A DNA stretch of 64,000 bases from Streptomyces sp. CB02923 (GTDB lineage: Bacteria > Actinomycetota > Actinomycetes > Streptomycetales > Streptomycetaceae), in assembly GCF_001905005.1 (NCBI RefSeq), contig NZ_LWKZ01000025.1, positions 62,001 to 126,000 of the forward strand, read 5' to 3'. A model generated the notes under the pieces. It ran no database searches, was not told where the DNA came from, and saw only the letters and a list, made by a program, of their open reading frames with translations. A program made the position numbers and the translations under genes. Shown piece after piece: positions 51,713 to 60,015 of the stretch (position 1 is its first letter; the number at the start of each line of letters is the position of its first letter).

Positions 51713-52425
51713 GGCGATGCGAGAACTCCTCCTGCCGCCTTGGTACCGGCGGCTAGACATGCGAAAGGGGGTGGCAACAGGCGGCGTTCCGCGGGCAGGC
51801 GGAATCGCCGCGGAACAGCGTCGGAAAGGCAGAACCGTACGGTCGTCGCCGTGGTCCCCGGCGGGCAGCGAGGGGAATCAGCGAGCCGACGGGCGCAGTG
51901 GTCCGGGACGCACGACCCGGCGGTCGCTCACGGTCCCGGAATGAAGTGCTTCTCGGCCCCGGGCGAAGTCGTCAACGACCCCGGGGCGGAGAAGAGGTGA
52001 GAGATGAAAGAGTGAAGGGAAAGAATGCCGCGGTGTCAGCGGGAAGCGACACGGGGCCGCGCACAGCGGATGGCAAATCCATCGGGCAGCAGAGCTGCAC
52101 GGGCATCCGCCCGAAAGGCGAAAAGCACAGACTTACACCTCACAGTTTCCCCCTGGTCTGCAGGTGAAATACCTCGGGGCGTCCGGACCGCCGAAGCATC
52201 ACTGCCTCTTCGGTCCCCTGCGGAACGCTGCCCGGTTGAGCTGGTCACACGGACCTTAACCCGAAAACCACGCAATGATCTAGTAAAGCAGTGCGACGGA
52301 TTTCAAATAGTAGGGGCAATTCCGCTTGACGAAGACCTGCTGGTCACGTGGGTGTGACGGAGAGAAGAACGGCTGCCGCACGCGCCGTGCCTCCCGGCCG
52401 CGGAGCGCGGTCGGGAGGCCGGGGT
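51713..52425. promoter_or_regulatory. Gene-free region upstream of the ALF group
   Basis: About 700 bases with no supportable gene. AT-richer patches at 52120-52160 and 52250-52330 (tttcaaatagtaggggcaat) could hold promoters. A hairpin at 52389-52419 (gcctcccggccgc/gcggtcgggaggc) terminates the upstream lipoprotein operon. Confidence 0.5.
52389..52419 (-). terminator. Terminator after the lipoprotein gene
   Basis: A 13-bp stem with one mismatch, closed by a 5-base loop, located six bases beyond the lipoprotein stop. Confidence 0.65.
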
Positions 52426-53058
52426 TCAGAACTGCTGCTGCTTCGCGTCCGGGGGCAGGAAGCAGGAGGTGCTGACGGAGAGGCGCAGGGTGTCCGGCGG
52501 CTTCACCGTGTCGGCGATGATCAGGAACTTCTCGGCGGAGTGCTTGCCGTAGAGGGTCACCTTGTGGGCCTCCGCCTCCTCCGTGTAATCGGAGACGTCC
52601 ACGCCGTGGCCCTTGAGGGCCGCACGCAGCTTCCGTACGGCCGCGATGTGCTGTTCGCGGGGCAGGTGGGCGTACACGGTGTACGTGAGGCTGAACCGGC
52701 CGTCGTCGGCCACCTCGTCGTTCTTGCCGACGCACGCCTCGAAGTCGGTGAACGGACCGGGGCCGTCGGCGACCGTCACCTCGGCGTAGTGCGCCATCGT
52801 CGAGGTGTAGCGCTTGGCCCACTCCAGGGCGTCGGACCGGCTCTTGCGCGGCAAGGGCGCGTTGATGTTGTCGGACGGCTTGTCGGTGTGGTCGGACGGC
52901 TGGGACACACAGGCTCCGGTGAACAGGAGGGACGGGACGAGCAGGAGGACGGAGAGCGGCCTCCGGCAGCGGCGGAGGGTTCGACGGACGGAGCGGCGTA
53001 CGGAAGCGCGGGGCGTCCTGCTGCCGGCGGGCGCGCCGGGAAGCGGGCCGCGGCTCAC
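52426..53058 (-). CDS. Putative lipoprotein
   Basis: A 210-residue protein with an unusually long Arg-rich head, then a lipoprotein signal (RPLSVLLLVPSLLFTGAC) with lipobox LFTGAC. The mature part has an alpha-beta pattern (EWAKRYTSTMAHYAEVTV, FSLTYTVYAHLPREQHIAAV, KFLIIADTVKPPDTLRLSVS). Its start overlaps the hydrolase stop (ATGA), so the two are co-translated. No family is recognised beyond actinobacterial lipoproteins found beside DUF1023 hydrolases. It would sit on the outer face of the membrane. Confidence 0.78.
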   Translation of the reverse strand: MSRGPLPGAPAGSRTPRASVRRSVRRTLRRCRRPLSVLLLVPSLLFTGACVSQPSDHTDKPSDNINAPLPRKSRSDALEWAKRYTSTMAHYAEVTVADGPGPFTDFEACVGKNDEVADDGRFSLTYTVYAHLPREQHIAAVRKLRAALKGHGVDVSDYTEEAEAHKVTLYGKHSAEKFLIIADTVKPPDTLRLSVSTSCFLPPDAKQQQF

Positions 53059-54734
53059 GGGTGGGGTCCCAGCGGGATGTCCGGGCGGTCCGGATTCTGG
53101 GTCGGTTCCTTGGGCGCCCGGGTCGGCGTGGAACCGGCGATGATCTTCCCCTGGTTGGCGAGGCTCTGGCTGGGGCCGTCCTTGGTCTCGTCCCAGTAGC
53201 CGCTGTGCCCCTCGGTGTCGACCTTGAACCGGTGCCCGCCGAACAGGTCGGTGGTGGCGGGGTCCGAGCCGAGGGTCGCGCCCGCTGCCATCTTGATGCC
53301 GTCGTCCTCCGCGCGGCCCACGTAGACGTGGTCGGGGTCGATGTTGAGCTCGTCCGCTCTCCGTACGGTCATGCCGGGGCTGCCGACCACGGCGATGTCG
53401 TCGGCGCCCAGGCCCCCGTCGTGCGCGGCGGCGGCGCCGACCACCGTGGAGCCGTAGCTGTGGCCGAGCACGGTGAGGTGGGCCGGGTCGCCCTGGTGGG
53501 AGGCGCGCAGTCCGTGGGTGAAGTTCCGCAGGTCCGGGGCGGCGTCCTCGGCCCGGCCGGTGCCGGCGACGGAGAGGTTCGCGGCCTGGGAGACGGGGAT
53601 CTCCGGGGTGTCGTAGCCGAGCCAGTAGACCGTCGACGTGCTCGACGTCGGGTCCTCGCGCATGGCGGCCCGCTGGAGCTTGTCGATGCGGTCGAGCTGG
53701 CCGCCGGTGGACTCCATGGTGGTGTCGGTGCCGGGCACCTGTACGGCGACGTTGTCCGCCGTGTCGGGGTTGCCCTGGGCGATCACGGCCTGGCCGTCGC
53801 CCCCGGAGTCGAAGTCGAGCAGGAAGAGCTCCTTGCGGCCGGTCTCGCCGTCCCGCTTGTCCATGGCGCGTTGCAGCGTCAGGAGGTTGTTGAGCCGCTT
53901 GTTGTAGTCGTCGGTGGAGTACTTGTCGTGGTACTCGTAGTTCTCCATCGCGCTCAGCTCCTGGTCCAGGGCGAGCCGGTTGGCGTCGTCACGGACGTCG
54001 GAGGGCAGGCCGTCGGCCTTGCCGATCACTTCGGGGTGCAGGGCGGCCAGGGAGTCGCGCTGGTCCGGTGTGAGGTCGTGCCACCACTTGGCGGCTTCCT
54101 TGGGGTCCTCCGGCGCGACGGGGGCCGCCAGCAGGTCCGTCTTCTTGCCCAGTTGGGCGACGTCGTCCCGGGCCTCGCCCGCGGAGTCGTCGATGTCGCC
54201 CTGGAGGATGTCGCCGTCGAGGACACCGAGGTTCGCGGCGGCCTCGTCGTCGGCCTCCTTGGCGTAGTCGAGGGCCGAGTCGATGTCCCGCTGGTAGATG
54301 TCCATCAGCGAGGACAGGGAGGCGCGGTCGGCCTGGTCCTGGACGTCGTCGCCGGACGTGGCTTCCTTCTGGCTCGCCGACTGCTCCAGCTTGCCGTTGT
54401 CATGGACGACGAAACCCTCGGCCTCGGCGCCCTTCACGCTGTCGCGGAGGTTCTTCTGGGCCTCCTGGAGCTTGGCGTGCGCGACGGTGATGACCTCGGC
54501 GATGGCCATCGCCTCGGTACGGACGATGCCGAATCGTTTCTCCAGGTCTTCGAGGAAGTAGAGCGCCGCGTTGGCGTCCTTCCCCTCCCACTGGGCGTGC
54601 AGCGGCCCGGTCACCTTGGAGCGGTGCTGGTCGGTGAGCGTGTCCATGGTGGTGGACAGCTTCCGCCACGCCTTTGCCGACTCCTCGAAGTCGGAGAGGT
54701 CCTGCTTCAAGAGACGTGCGTAGATGGAACTCAC
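53055..54734 (-). CDS. DUF1023-type alpha/beta hydrolase with WXG-like N-terminal domain
   Basis: A 559-residue protein starting MSSIYARLLKQDLSDFEESA. Residues about 1-110 form a long helical hairpin with a W-x-G-like turn (HAQWEGKDANAALYF), similar to WXG100/ESX substrates. After an acidic linker (about 120-230), the hydrolase domain shows VQVPGTDTTMES, TVYWLGYDTPEIP, the nucleophile GHSYGSTVVGAAA and a late His in GGHRFKVDTEGHSGYW. This matches the DUF1023 family. The architecture suggests export by a type VII-like system with the hydrolase as cargo. It lies downstream of the WXG-like repeat protein and is coupled to the lipoprotein gene. Confidence 0.87.
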   Translation of the reverse strand: MSSIYARLLKQDLSDFEESAKAWRKLSTTMDTLTDQHRSKVTGPLHAQWEGKDANAALYFLEDLEKRFGIVRTEAMAIAEVITVAHAKLQEAQKNLRDSVKGAEAEGFVVHDNGKLEQSASQKEATSGDDVQDQADRASLSSLMDIYQRDIDSALDYAKEADDEAAANLGVLDGDILQGDIDDSAGEARDDVAQLGKKTDLLAAPVAPEDPKEAAKWWHDLTPDQRDSLAALHPEVIGKADGLPSDVRDDANRLALDQELSAMENYEYHDKYSTDDYNKRLNNLLTLQRAMDKRDGETGRKELFLLDFDSGGDGQAVIAQGNPDTADNVAVQVPGTDTTMESTGGQLDRIDKLQRAAMREDPTSSTSTVYWLGYDTPEIPVSQAANLSVAGTGRAEDAAPDLRNFTHGLRASHQGDPAHLTVLGHSYGSTVVGAAAAHDGGLGADDIAVVGSPGMTVRRADELNIDPDHVYVGRAEDDGIKMAAGATLGSDPATTDLFGGHRFKVDTEGHSGYWDETKDGPSQSLANQGKIIAGSTPTRAPKEPTQNPDRPDIPLGPHP

Positions 54735-54886
54735 GTGCGCTTTCCCCCGTCGGAACGGTTTCCCGTGTCGGTGTCATGAGAGACCCGGGCCGCCACGGAC
54801 GGGCCCGGCCCGCGCGGCGCGGAAGCCCGGCCCCGGGCGCGGTGCCCCCGGGAGGCCCGGCCCCCGGGAGGCCCGGAAGGAGCGGC

Positions 54887-55672
54887 TCACCCGAAGGGCG
54901 AGCCGTCGGCCGGGGCCGTCATGGGCTTGGCCTTCGCCATGTCCTCCGGCGTCCACTTCGCGCCGGGGTCCGGGCCGGTGTACGCGGGGCCGTCGGACCC
55001 CGGCGGCCGGCTCGCGCCCGGCATGGGATGCGTACCCTCCGAGCCCACGGCACCCGGCCCGCCGATGGCGCCACCCGGACCCGGCAGACGGTCCGCGCCC
55101 GGCATGGGGGAAGTCCCCTCCGAGCCCACCGCACCAGGGCCGCCGATGGCGCCGCCCGGACCCGGCGGGCGATTCGCGCCCGGCATGGGATACGTCCCCT
55201 CCGAGCCGACGGCACCCGGCCCGCCGACGGCACCGCCCGGACCCGGCAAGCGATCCGCGCCCGGCATGGGGGAGGTTCCCTCCGAGCCCACGGCACCAGG
55301 GCCGCCGATGGCACCCGGGCCGCTCGCGGGCGCGCTCATCGACTGGAGCCCCGACTGGGTCTGGGCCTCGTCGCCCGTCTTCTCGAAGTCCCGGTAGGTG
55401 TCCCGCTCGTTCCACTCGTGACCGGACGCGCTGGCGCGGAGGTTGTTCGCGCCCGTCTTGGCGCGGGCGTGCATCCCGTCCAGCGACGGCTTCCAGCTGT
55501 CCACGATCTGCTGGAGCGCCGCACCGACCGCCCAGCCCTGGAGCGCCTGGGCGGCGTCCTTGGACGTGGATATCGCCTTCTTGTTCGGGTCCTTCATGTC
55601 GTCCGCTATCGCGTCCTCGGCCTGCGCCGACGCACGCAGCTCGGCCGGGTCGACCGCCGTCTTACCGGACAC
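54887..55672 (-). CDS. WXG-like protein with four 27-residue Gly/Pro repeats
   Basis: A 261-residue protein starting MSGKTAVDPAELRASAQAED. The first about 110 residues are helical (ALQGWAVGAALQQIVDSWKP, GHEWNERDTYRDFEKTGDEA), like ESX/WXG100-associated proteins. Residues 121-228 are four tandem 27-residue repeats (GGPGAVGSEGTSPMPGADRL-type), and the end is GAKWTPEDMAKAKPM. There is no signal peptide. It is the first gene of a leftward operon with the DUF1023 hydrolase and lipoprotein. Type VII genes (EccC and others) are not in the window. Confidence 0.78.
   Translation of the reverse strand: MSGKTAVDPAELRASAQAEDAIADDMKDPNKKAISTSKDAAQALQGWAVGAALQQIVDSWKPSLDGMHARAKTGANNLRASASGHEWNERDTYRDFEKTGDEAQTQSGLQSMSAPASGPGAIGGPGAVGSEGTSPMPGADRLPGPGGAVGGPGAVGSEGTYPMPGANRPPGPGGAIGGPGAVGSEGTSPMPGADRLPGPGGAIGGPGAVGSEGTHPMPGASRPPGSDGPAYTGPDPGAKWTPEDMAKAKPMTAPADGSPFG
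54989..55312. repeat. Four 81-bp tandem repeats inside the WXG-like gene
   Basis: Each 81-base unit encodes 27 residues containing GGPGAVGSEGT and PMPGA. Units 1 and 3 are nearly identical, pointing to recent expansion and likely copy-number variation. Confidence 0.9.
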
Positions 55673-56040
55673 TCGTATGCCGCCCCTCCCCCGTACTTGT
55701 CATGACTCAGGCAGATTATCAACGCCCGTCCGGCACCTGACCTGCCCCTCTAGCAGGCCCGTACTCCGACTCTCGCAGGCCCGCACTCCGACTCTCACAG
55801 ACCTGTACTCCGGCTCTCGCAGGCCCGTACTCCGACCGGCACACGACAACTGCCGGTCGCGTCACAGGGGTCACCCGGCCGTGAACGTCCGGCGTGGAGG
55901 TCCGACGGCCTTTCGGTCCGCGTACGCCGCCCCCGTTCGCCGGTACCGCCCCGGCGGCCCATGCCCTGCCGGAACCCCGGCACGACGTTCACGGCCTCAG
56001 GAGAAGGCGGCCGACAGGTGGGGGCGTCCGCCCGGGGGCC
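55673..56040. promoter_or_regulatory. Upstream region of the WXG-like operon with tandem repeats
   Basis: About 370 bases without a gene. Four tandem copies of a 22-bp unit (ctctcgcaggcccgtactcc-like) span about 55747-55836. The promoter of the leftward operon presumably lies between the repeats and 55673, in an AT-richer stretch near 55700-55730. Confidence 0.55.
55747..55836. repeat. Four tandem copies of a 22-bp unit
   Basis: The unit ctctcgcaggcccgtactcc plus ga recurs with a few substitutions. It could be a binding array or slippage product. Confidence 0.75.
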
Positions 56041-56781
56041 TCACGGGTTGCCTGACTGCGAAATGCTCTGTGCGACCTGGCCCACGGCCTTGAGAACTCC
56101 CTGCCCGAAGCCTGTCGGCGCGATGCGGTCCAGCAGGTCCCACAGCGGGCGTGATCCTGCGGCCCACTCTCCGAGCACCCGGCGGTCGACGAGATGGATC
56201 CGGTTCTGCGTACCCCAGGGGACAGCCTTGGAGGAGAAGCGGCCGTTGGTGAGGACGACCGCGATGTCCGCCCCGTGGATCTGACGGGCGGTGCCGTTGA
56301 CCTGCTGCAGCACGTCGACGCCTACGGCGGACCCGTCATCCCCGTCCCTGCGGTGCTTGCACTGGATGGCCCAGACCCGACCGGCGGGGTCGACGGCGCG
56401 CACGTCGCAGGCGTTGTCACCGGCGCCGCCGAGCCGCTCGGCCTTGCAGCCGTCCCGACGCATCAGGTCCCGTATCGCGAACTCGAACGCACGGTGATCC
56501 AAGGCGTCCATCTCGGCGATGCGCAGCCGCAATGCCTGGGCTCGGACGCGTGCCCACTCGGCCCGCCGACGGGCCTGCCGGAGCCAAAGGCCACCTGCGC
56601 CGGCGGCGCCCGAAGCAGCGAGAACGAGGATCCACCAGTGCACGAGCAGCCATTGCACGGCGACGGCAGCCAAGCCGATCGCGACGATCGCGGCCACGGC
56701 CCAAGCCACCTGCTCGTCCTGCCTCCTGGACCGGCGGGCCGGGCGACGCCGACAGGTACGTCGTGACGGAGGTCGGCTCAT
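56041..56781 (-). CDS. Membrane-anchored restriction-endonuclease-like (Mrr-type) protein
   Basis: A 246-residue protein with an Arg-rich head and two hydrophobic segments near residues 24-45 and 50-66 (WWILVLAASGAAGAGGLWL). The C-terminal domain starts LDHRAFEFAIRDLMRRDG and has GGAGDNACDVRAVDPAGRVW and AIQCKHR, the D...QxK arrangement of Mrr-type PD-(D/E)XK nucleases. The Asp in CDVRAVD and the Q-C-K triplet are the likely metal site. Such proteins are thought to cut foreign or modified DNA near the membrane. No methyltransferase or helicase partner is nearby, so it is probably stand-alone. Confidence 0.82.
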   Translation of the reverse strand: MSRPPSRRTCRRRPARRSRRQDEQVAWAVAAIVAIGLAAVAVQWLLVHWWILVLAASGAAGAGGLWLRQARRRAEWARVRAQALRLRIAEMDALDHRAFEFAIRDLMRRDGCKAERLGGAGDNACDVRAVDPAGRVWAIQCKHRRDGDDGSAVGVDVLQQVNGTARQIHGADIAVVLTNGRFSSKAVPWGTQNRIHLVDRRVLGEWAAGSRPLWDLLDRIAPTGFGQGVLKAVGQVAQSISQSGNP

Positions 56782-57575
56782 CGGGCCCCACCCAGCCGAC
56801 CGAGGACGGCGGAAGTGGAGCAGTACGACGGGGGCGCCCTGCGCACGCCCTCGGATGAGATATCGCGCTCAGACGCTCCCCGACGGGCTCCTCGACAGTC
56901 TCCCCGGAGTACGAGCGCGGCGATGGCCGCGGTCGTGGGCTGCCGCCTTGATCCCGGACAGGCTCTGGTGTGTGCCCTTGAGGGGACATCGCGTTGAACG
57001 TACGCCTTCGCCCGTACCGCCATGAACGTACTCCCCCTTGTGCTGCTCAATCGGCACACCCGCACATGTCGTAGGACAGCACGGGGCTCTGACATCAGCG
57101 CAGGGTTCGACGACTGCGGGCAAGCGGTTTCGGCCAACGCGACCTGGTCTTCGGGGCCCACGAAGCCGGCGACCAGCGGCTTGCGTCGAAAGGCCGTCCA
57201 AGTTCAGCCGTTTTACGGGTCCGCGGAGAACAGAGGCGGTTGCGGGCGGACTGGGCACCGGGCGGGTTCCGGTTCGATATCGATGCGGGTGTCGCCCGGT
57301 CTGCCGCAGGGGGCGGAGTGAGAGGTGGGGGCGCACGCGAATGCCACGGTGGGGCGGGGTGGTTGGGGATGACGCGCGGGGAATGTGGGGAATGTGTTGG
57401 GGAGGACGTACCGAGGGAGAGGAAAGCGTGAGGGCGTGAGGGGCAGGCCGTACGGGCCCGTACGGCGCGGATCGCGGGAATTCGGTCACCTGTCCGGTCG
57501 CCGCCGCCCGAACGCGAATGCGGCAGACGTCCGCGCTCCGCGCGCCTCTCGTTTCCCACCACCGAAAGGCACTTC
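56782..57575. other. Gene-free region before the GH25 gene
   Basis: Nearly 800 bases with no supportable gene. The middle part (about 57000-57230) has less extreme codon-like bias and might be an old gene remnant, but I cannot identify one. G-rich direct repeats (ggggaatgtg twice) lie at 57375-57400. The GH25 ribosome binding site is the last element. Confidence 0.45.
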
Positions 57576-58136
57576 ATGCTGCACGGCGTCGACATCTCCG
57601 CCCACAACACCTCGTACGACGCGACGGACCAGGACTTCGTGTTCATCAAGGCGACCGAGGGCCGTTCCTACGCCAGTCCGCACCGGGCCGACCAGGCGGC
57701 CAAGGCCCGGGGGGCGGGCTGTGTGGTCGGCTTCTACCACTTCCTGTGGCCCGGGAACATCGAGGCGCAGGCCCGGTACTTCGTCGGGAAGTGCGATGCG
57801 AAGGAAGGCGATCTCCTCGCCGCCGACTGGGAGACGACCAGTTCCGGCAGCCACGCGAGCGGGGCGCAGAAGGACCAGTTCCTCCGCGAGGTGAAGAAGC
57901 TGGCGCCCCACCACCGCGTACTGCTGTACACCAACGTGTCTTTCTGGAAGGGCCACGACACCTCGTCCTACGCCGCGGACGGGCTGTGGATCGCCGACTA
58001 CGTCAGCCCCGGCAAGCCGCGGATCAAGGACAAGTGGCTCTTCCACCAGCACACCAACCGTCCGCTGGACAAGAACGTCGCCCGGTTCGAGGACCGGGAC
58101 GCGCTCAGGAAGTGGGCCGCTCAGGGGAAGGAGTGA
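57576..58136 (+). CDS. GH25-family muramidase-like protein
   Basis: A 186-residue protein starting MLHGVDISAHNTSYDATDQD, with GAAAGGCAC upstream. GH25 (Chalaropsis-type lysozyme) motifs: GVDISAHN with Asp6, FVFIKATEG, VVGFYHFLWPG and AADWE with Asp84 and Glu86 as catalytic acid. These enzymes cleave the glycan between MurNAc and GlcNAc. There is no signal peptide, which is odd for a muramidase. It may be released by lysis, exported non-classically or serve as an effector. It lies alone between gene-free regions. Confidence 0.88.
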   Translation: MLHGVDISAHNTSYDATDQDFVFIKATEGRSYASPHRADQAAKARGAGCVVGFYHFLWPGNIEAQARYFVGKCDAKEGDLLAADWETTSSGSHASGAQKDQFLREVKKLAPHHRVLLYTNVSFWKGHDTSSYAADGLWIADYVSPGKPRIKDKWLFHQHTNRPLDKNVARFEDRDALRKWAAQGKE

Positions 58137-58410
58137 GGCGGCGCCCCGCCCGCTGCCCGCTGCCCAATGCCCGCGGGGGTGGATCTGGCGTACGTCAGCG
58201 GGTGGGCGTCCGTACAGCCGAACGGGTCGGGTATCGGCCGCGGGCGACAGAGGCGGGGGCCGGGACGGCAAGACTGTCTCCGGGCCGGATGCCGGGTACG
58301 GCGCCGGCCGGGTGACGGCCGGGTCGCCGCAGCCCGGGACCGCCGATGGCGGTCTATGGCAGCCGATGGCGGTCGCGGACAGCCGAGGACAGTCGAGGAA
58401 CAGGGGCCGA

Positions 58411-59085
58411 ATGGGCGGGAGTACGGGCGGGAGCGCGGGCCGGAGCACGGCGCGGGCGACGGTGGCGGCCGTGGCGATGATGGCGGTGCTGGCCCTGGCA
58501 GGGCTCGCGGCGGGCGGGCCCGCCGTCGCGACGTCTCCGGGCGTGCGCCCGGGACTGCCGGACGCCGCGTACACGGCTCCGGCGTCACACACGGCCCGGA
58601 CGCCACAAGCGGCGCCGGCACGGCAGGCCGCTCAGGAGATCCGCGCGGTACGGGCGCCGGGTGCCGCCCGTACCGCCCGCGTCCCGCGCAACGTCGTGGC
58701 GGTCAGGGCGGCCGTCGTCCGGCTGGTCAACCGCGAGCGGGCGAAGGCCGGCTGCCTTCCCGTACGGGCGCACCGTACGGTCACGAAGGCGGCCCAGCGG
58801 CACAGCGACCACATGTCCCGCGAGGACTCGCTCTCGCACCGGGAGCGGGGCGGCTCGGGGCCGGGCAACCGGCTTTCGGCCGTCGGGTACGACTGGCGCC
58901 GCGCGGGCGAGAACATCGCGCGCGGCCAGCGCGGGGCGGCGGAGGTGGTCCGGGCGTGGACGCGCAGTCCGGAGCACCGGGTGGTGCTGGCCGACTGCGC
59001 GTTCCGGCACGCGGGCGTGGGCATCAACAGCGGCACCGCCGACCGCGGCCCGTGGTGGACGCTGCTGCTGGCCCGTCCCGCCTGA
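58411..59085 (+). CDS. Secreted CAP-domain protein
   Basis: A 224-residue protein from the ATG at 58411 (MGGSTGGSAGRSTARATVAA), giving a signal peptide (VAMMAVLALAGLAAGGPAVA). A GTG further upstream (58312) is less likely. After a low-complexity linker, the CAP/SCP domain reads VVRLVNRERAKAGCLPVRAH, KAAQRHSDHMSREDSLSHRE, RAGENIARGQRGAAEVVRAW and SPEHRVVLADCAFRHAGVGI, closing with GPWWTLLLAR. The His/Glu residues of the CAP cavity are intact. Exported; substrate unknown. It may act at the envelope, like the neighbouring GH25 protein. Confidence 0.87.
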   Translation: MGGSTGGSAGRSTARATVAAVAMMAVLALAGLAAGGPAVATSPGVRPGLPDAAYTAPASHTARTPQAAPARQAAQEIRAVRAPGAARTARVPRNVVAVRAAVVRLVNRERAKAGCLPVRAHRTVTKAAQRHSDHMSREDSLSHRERGGSGPGNRLSAVGYDWRRAGENIARGQRGAAEVVRAWTRSPEHRVVLADCAFRHAGVGINSGTADRGPWWTLLLARPA

Positions 59086-59122
59086 GGGCATCTCACGCGG
59101 TGCCGCCCGCACGCCAAGGCTC

Positions 59123-59176
59123 GCAGCGATCGTTGCGTTAGTGGTCGGAAGGTACCACAAAAGCATCGATCGCTGC
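59123..59176. promoter_or_regulatory. Inverted-repeat operator upstream of the TetR gene
   Basis: GCAGCGATCGTTGC (59123-59136) and GCATCGATCGCTGC (59163-59176) are inverted copies matching at 13 of 14 positions, with 26 bases between. They lie in a conspicuously AT-rich patch 36 bases before the TetR start. Confidence 0.65.
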
Positions 59177-59211
59177 ATCAAAAAAGCAGTGATCAATGAA
59201 ATAATGGGCGT

Positions 59212-59784
59212 ATGCCCGCTCCGACATCGCCCTCGCCCCACGTCGGCAGCCGCCCCGGCGGCCGCTCCTCCCGCATCCGCGCGGCCGTCCACCGTGCGGT
59301 CAGGGAACTGGTCGCCGCCGAGGGGAGCGAACCGCTGACGATCCCGGTCGTGGCCGCCCGCGCGGGCGTGCACGCCACCACGGTCTACCGCCGCTGGGGT
59401 TCCGTCGGCGACCTGCTCGCCGACGTCGCGTCGAGCCGTTTCTCCGGCGACCTCGTGGTGCCGGACACCGGAAGCCTCCGCGGTGATCTGGAACGCTATG
59501 CGTCCGACCTCGCCAAGGACCTCGGCGACCCGGACACCCTCGCCCTGGTGCGCGCCACCATCGGCACCGCCGGAGGGCAGGGCGCCGCCGCATGCAGCGG
59601 GGAGCGTCAGCAGACCCTCGACGCCGTCCTCGAACGGGACCGGGCCCGGGGCCACCGGCCCCCGCCCCTCGAACGCGCCACGGACGCCGTGCTCGCCCCC
59701 CTCTACTACCGGGCCGTCTTCACCGACCTGCCCCTCACCCCCGAATGGACCGTCGGCCTCGTGTCGGCCCTGCTGCCGGACTGA
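59212..59784 (+). CDS. TetR-family transcriptional regulator
   Basis: A 190-residue protein starting MPAPTSPSPHVGSRPGGRSS. The HTH is AVRELVAAEGSEPLTIPVVAARAGVHATTVYRRWGS (recognition part VVAARAGVHATTVYRRWGS), followed by DLLADVASSRF and a ligand-binding domain with LVRATIGTAGGQG and LAPLYYRAVFTDLPL, as in TetR_C_16-like members. The preceding inverted repeat is a likely autoregulatory site. No transporter or enzyme is directly adjacent, so its ligand and targets are unknown; the CAP gene upstream is a possible one. Confidence 0.9.
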   Translation: MPAPTSPSPHVGSRPGGRSSRIRAAVHRAVRELVAAEGSEPLTIPVVAARAGVHATTVYRRWGSVGDLLADVASSRFSGDLVVPDTGSLRGDLERYASDLAKDLGDPDTLALVRATIGTAGGQGAAACSGERQQTLDAVLERDRARGHRPPPLERATDAVLAPLYYRAVFTDLPLTPEWTVGLVSALLPD

Positions 59785-59814
59785 CCGGCCCAGGACGGTT
59801 ACGGGCGGGCCCCC

Positions 59815-60005
59815 GCACACCGGACACACGCCCGGCACACGCCCGGCACACATACGGCCCGGCGCACGCCCGGCGCACAGCACACGCCCGGCACACGCCC
59901 GGCGCACGGCACACGCACGGCCCCGGCGCGCGGCGGTTGTCCGCGCTCCGGGGCCGTGACAGGGCCGTGGCAGGGCCGTGGCAGGTCCGTGGCAGGTCCG
60001 TGGCA
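59815..60005. repeat. Two arrays of 11-bp-type tandem repeats
   Basis: Array 1 (59815-59920) repeats cacacgcccgg and cgcacgcccgg about eight times. Array 2 (59951-60005) is five copies of the 11-mer gggccgtggca or ggtccgtggca. Both lie between the convergent TetR and cbtA genes. Confidence 0.85.
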
Positions 60006-60015
60006 GCAGGTCCCG

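Noticed and set aside
54989..55312. Regular repeats considered as a CRISPR array.
   Set aside because: The repeats are contiguous 81-bp coding units without unique spacers and keep the reading frame; no cas genes are in the window.
56778..57161. A 127-residue minus-strand frame before the GH25 gene.
   Set aside because: It overlaps the 5' flank of the nuclease gene region, lacks a start signal and shows no domain pattern.
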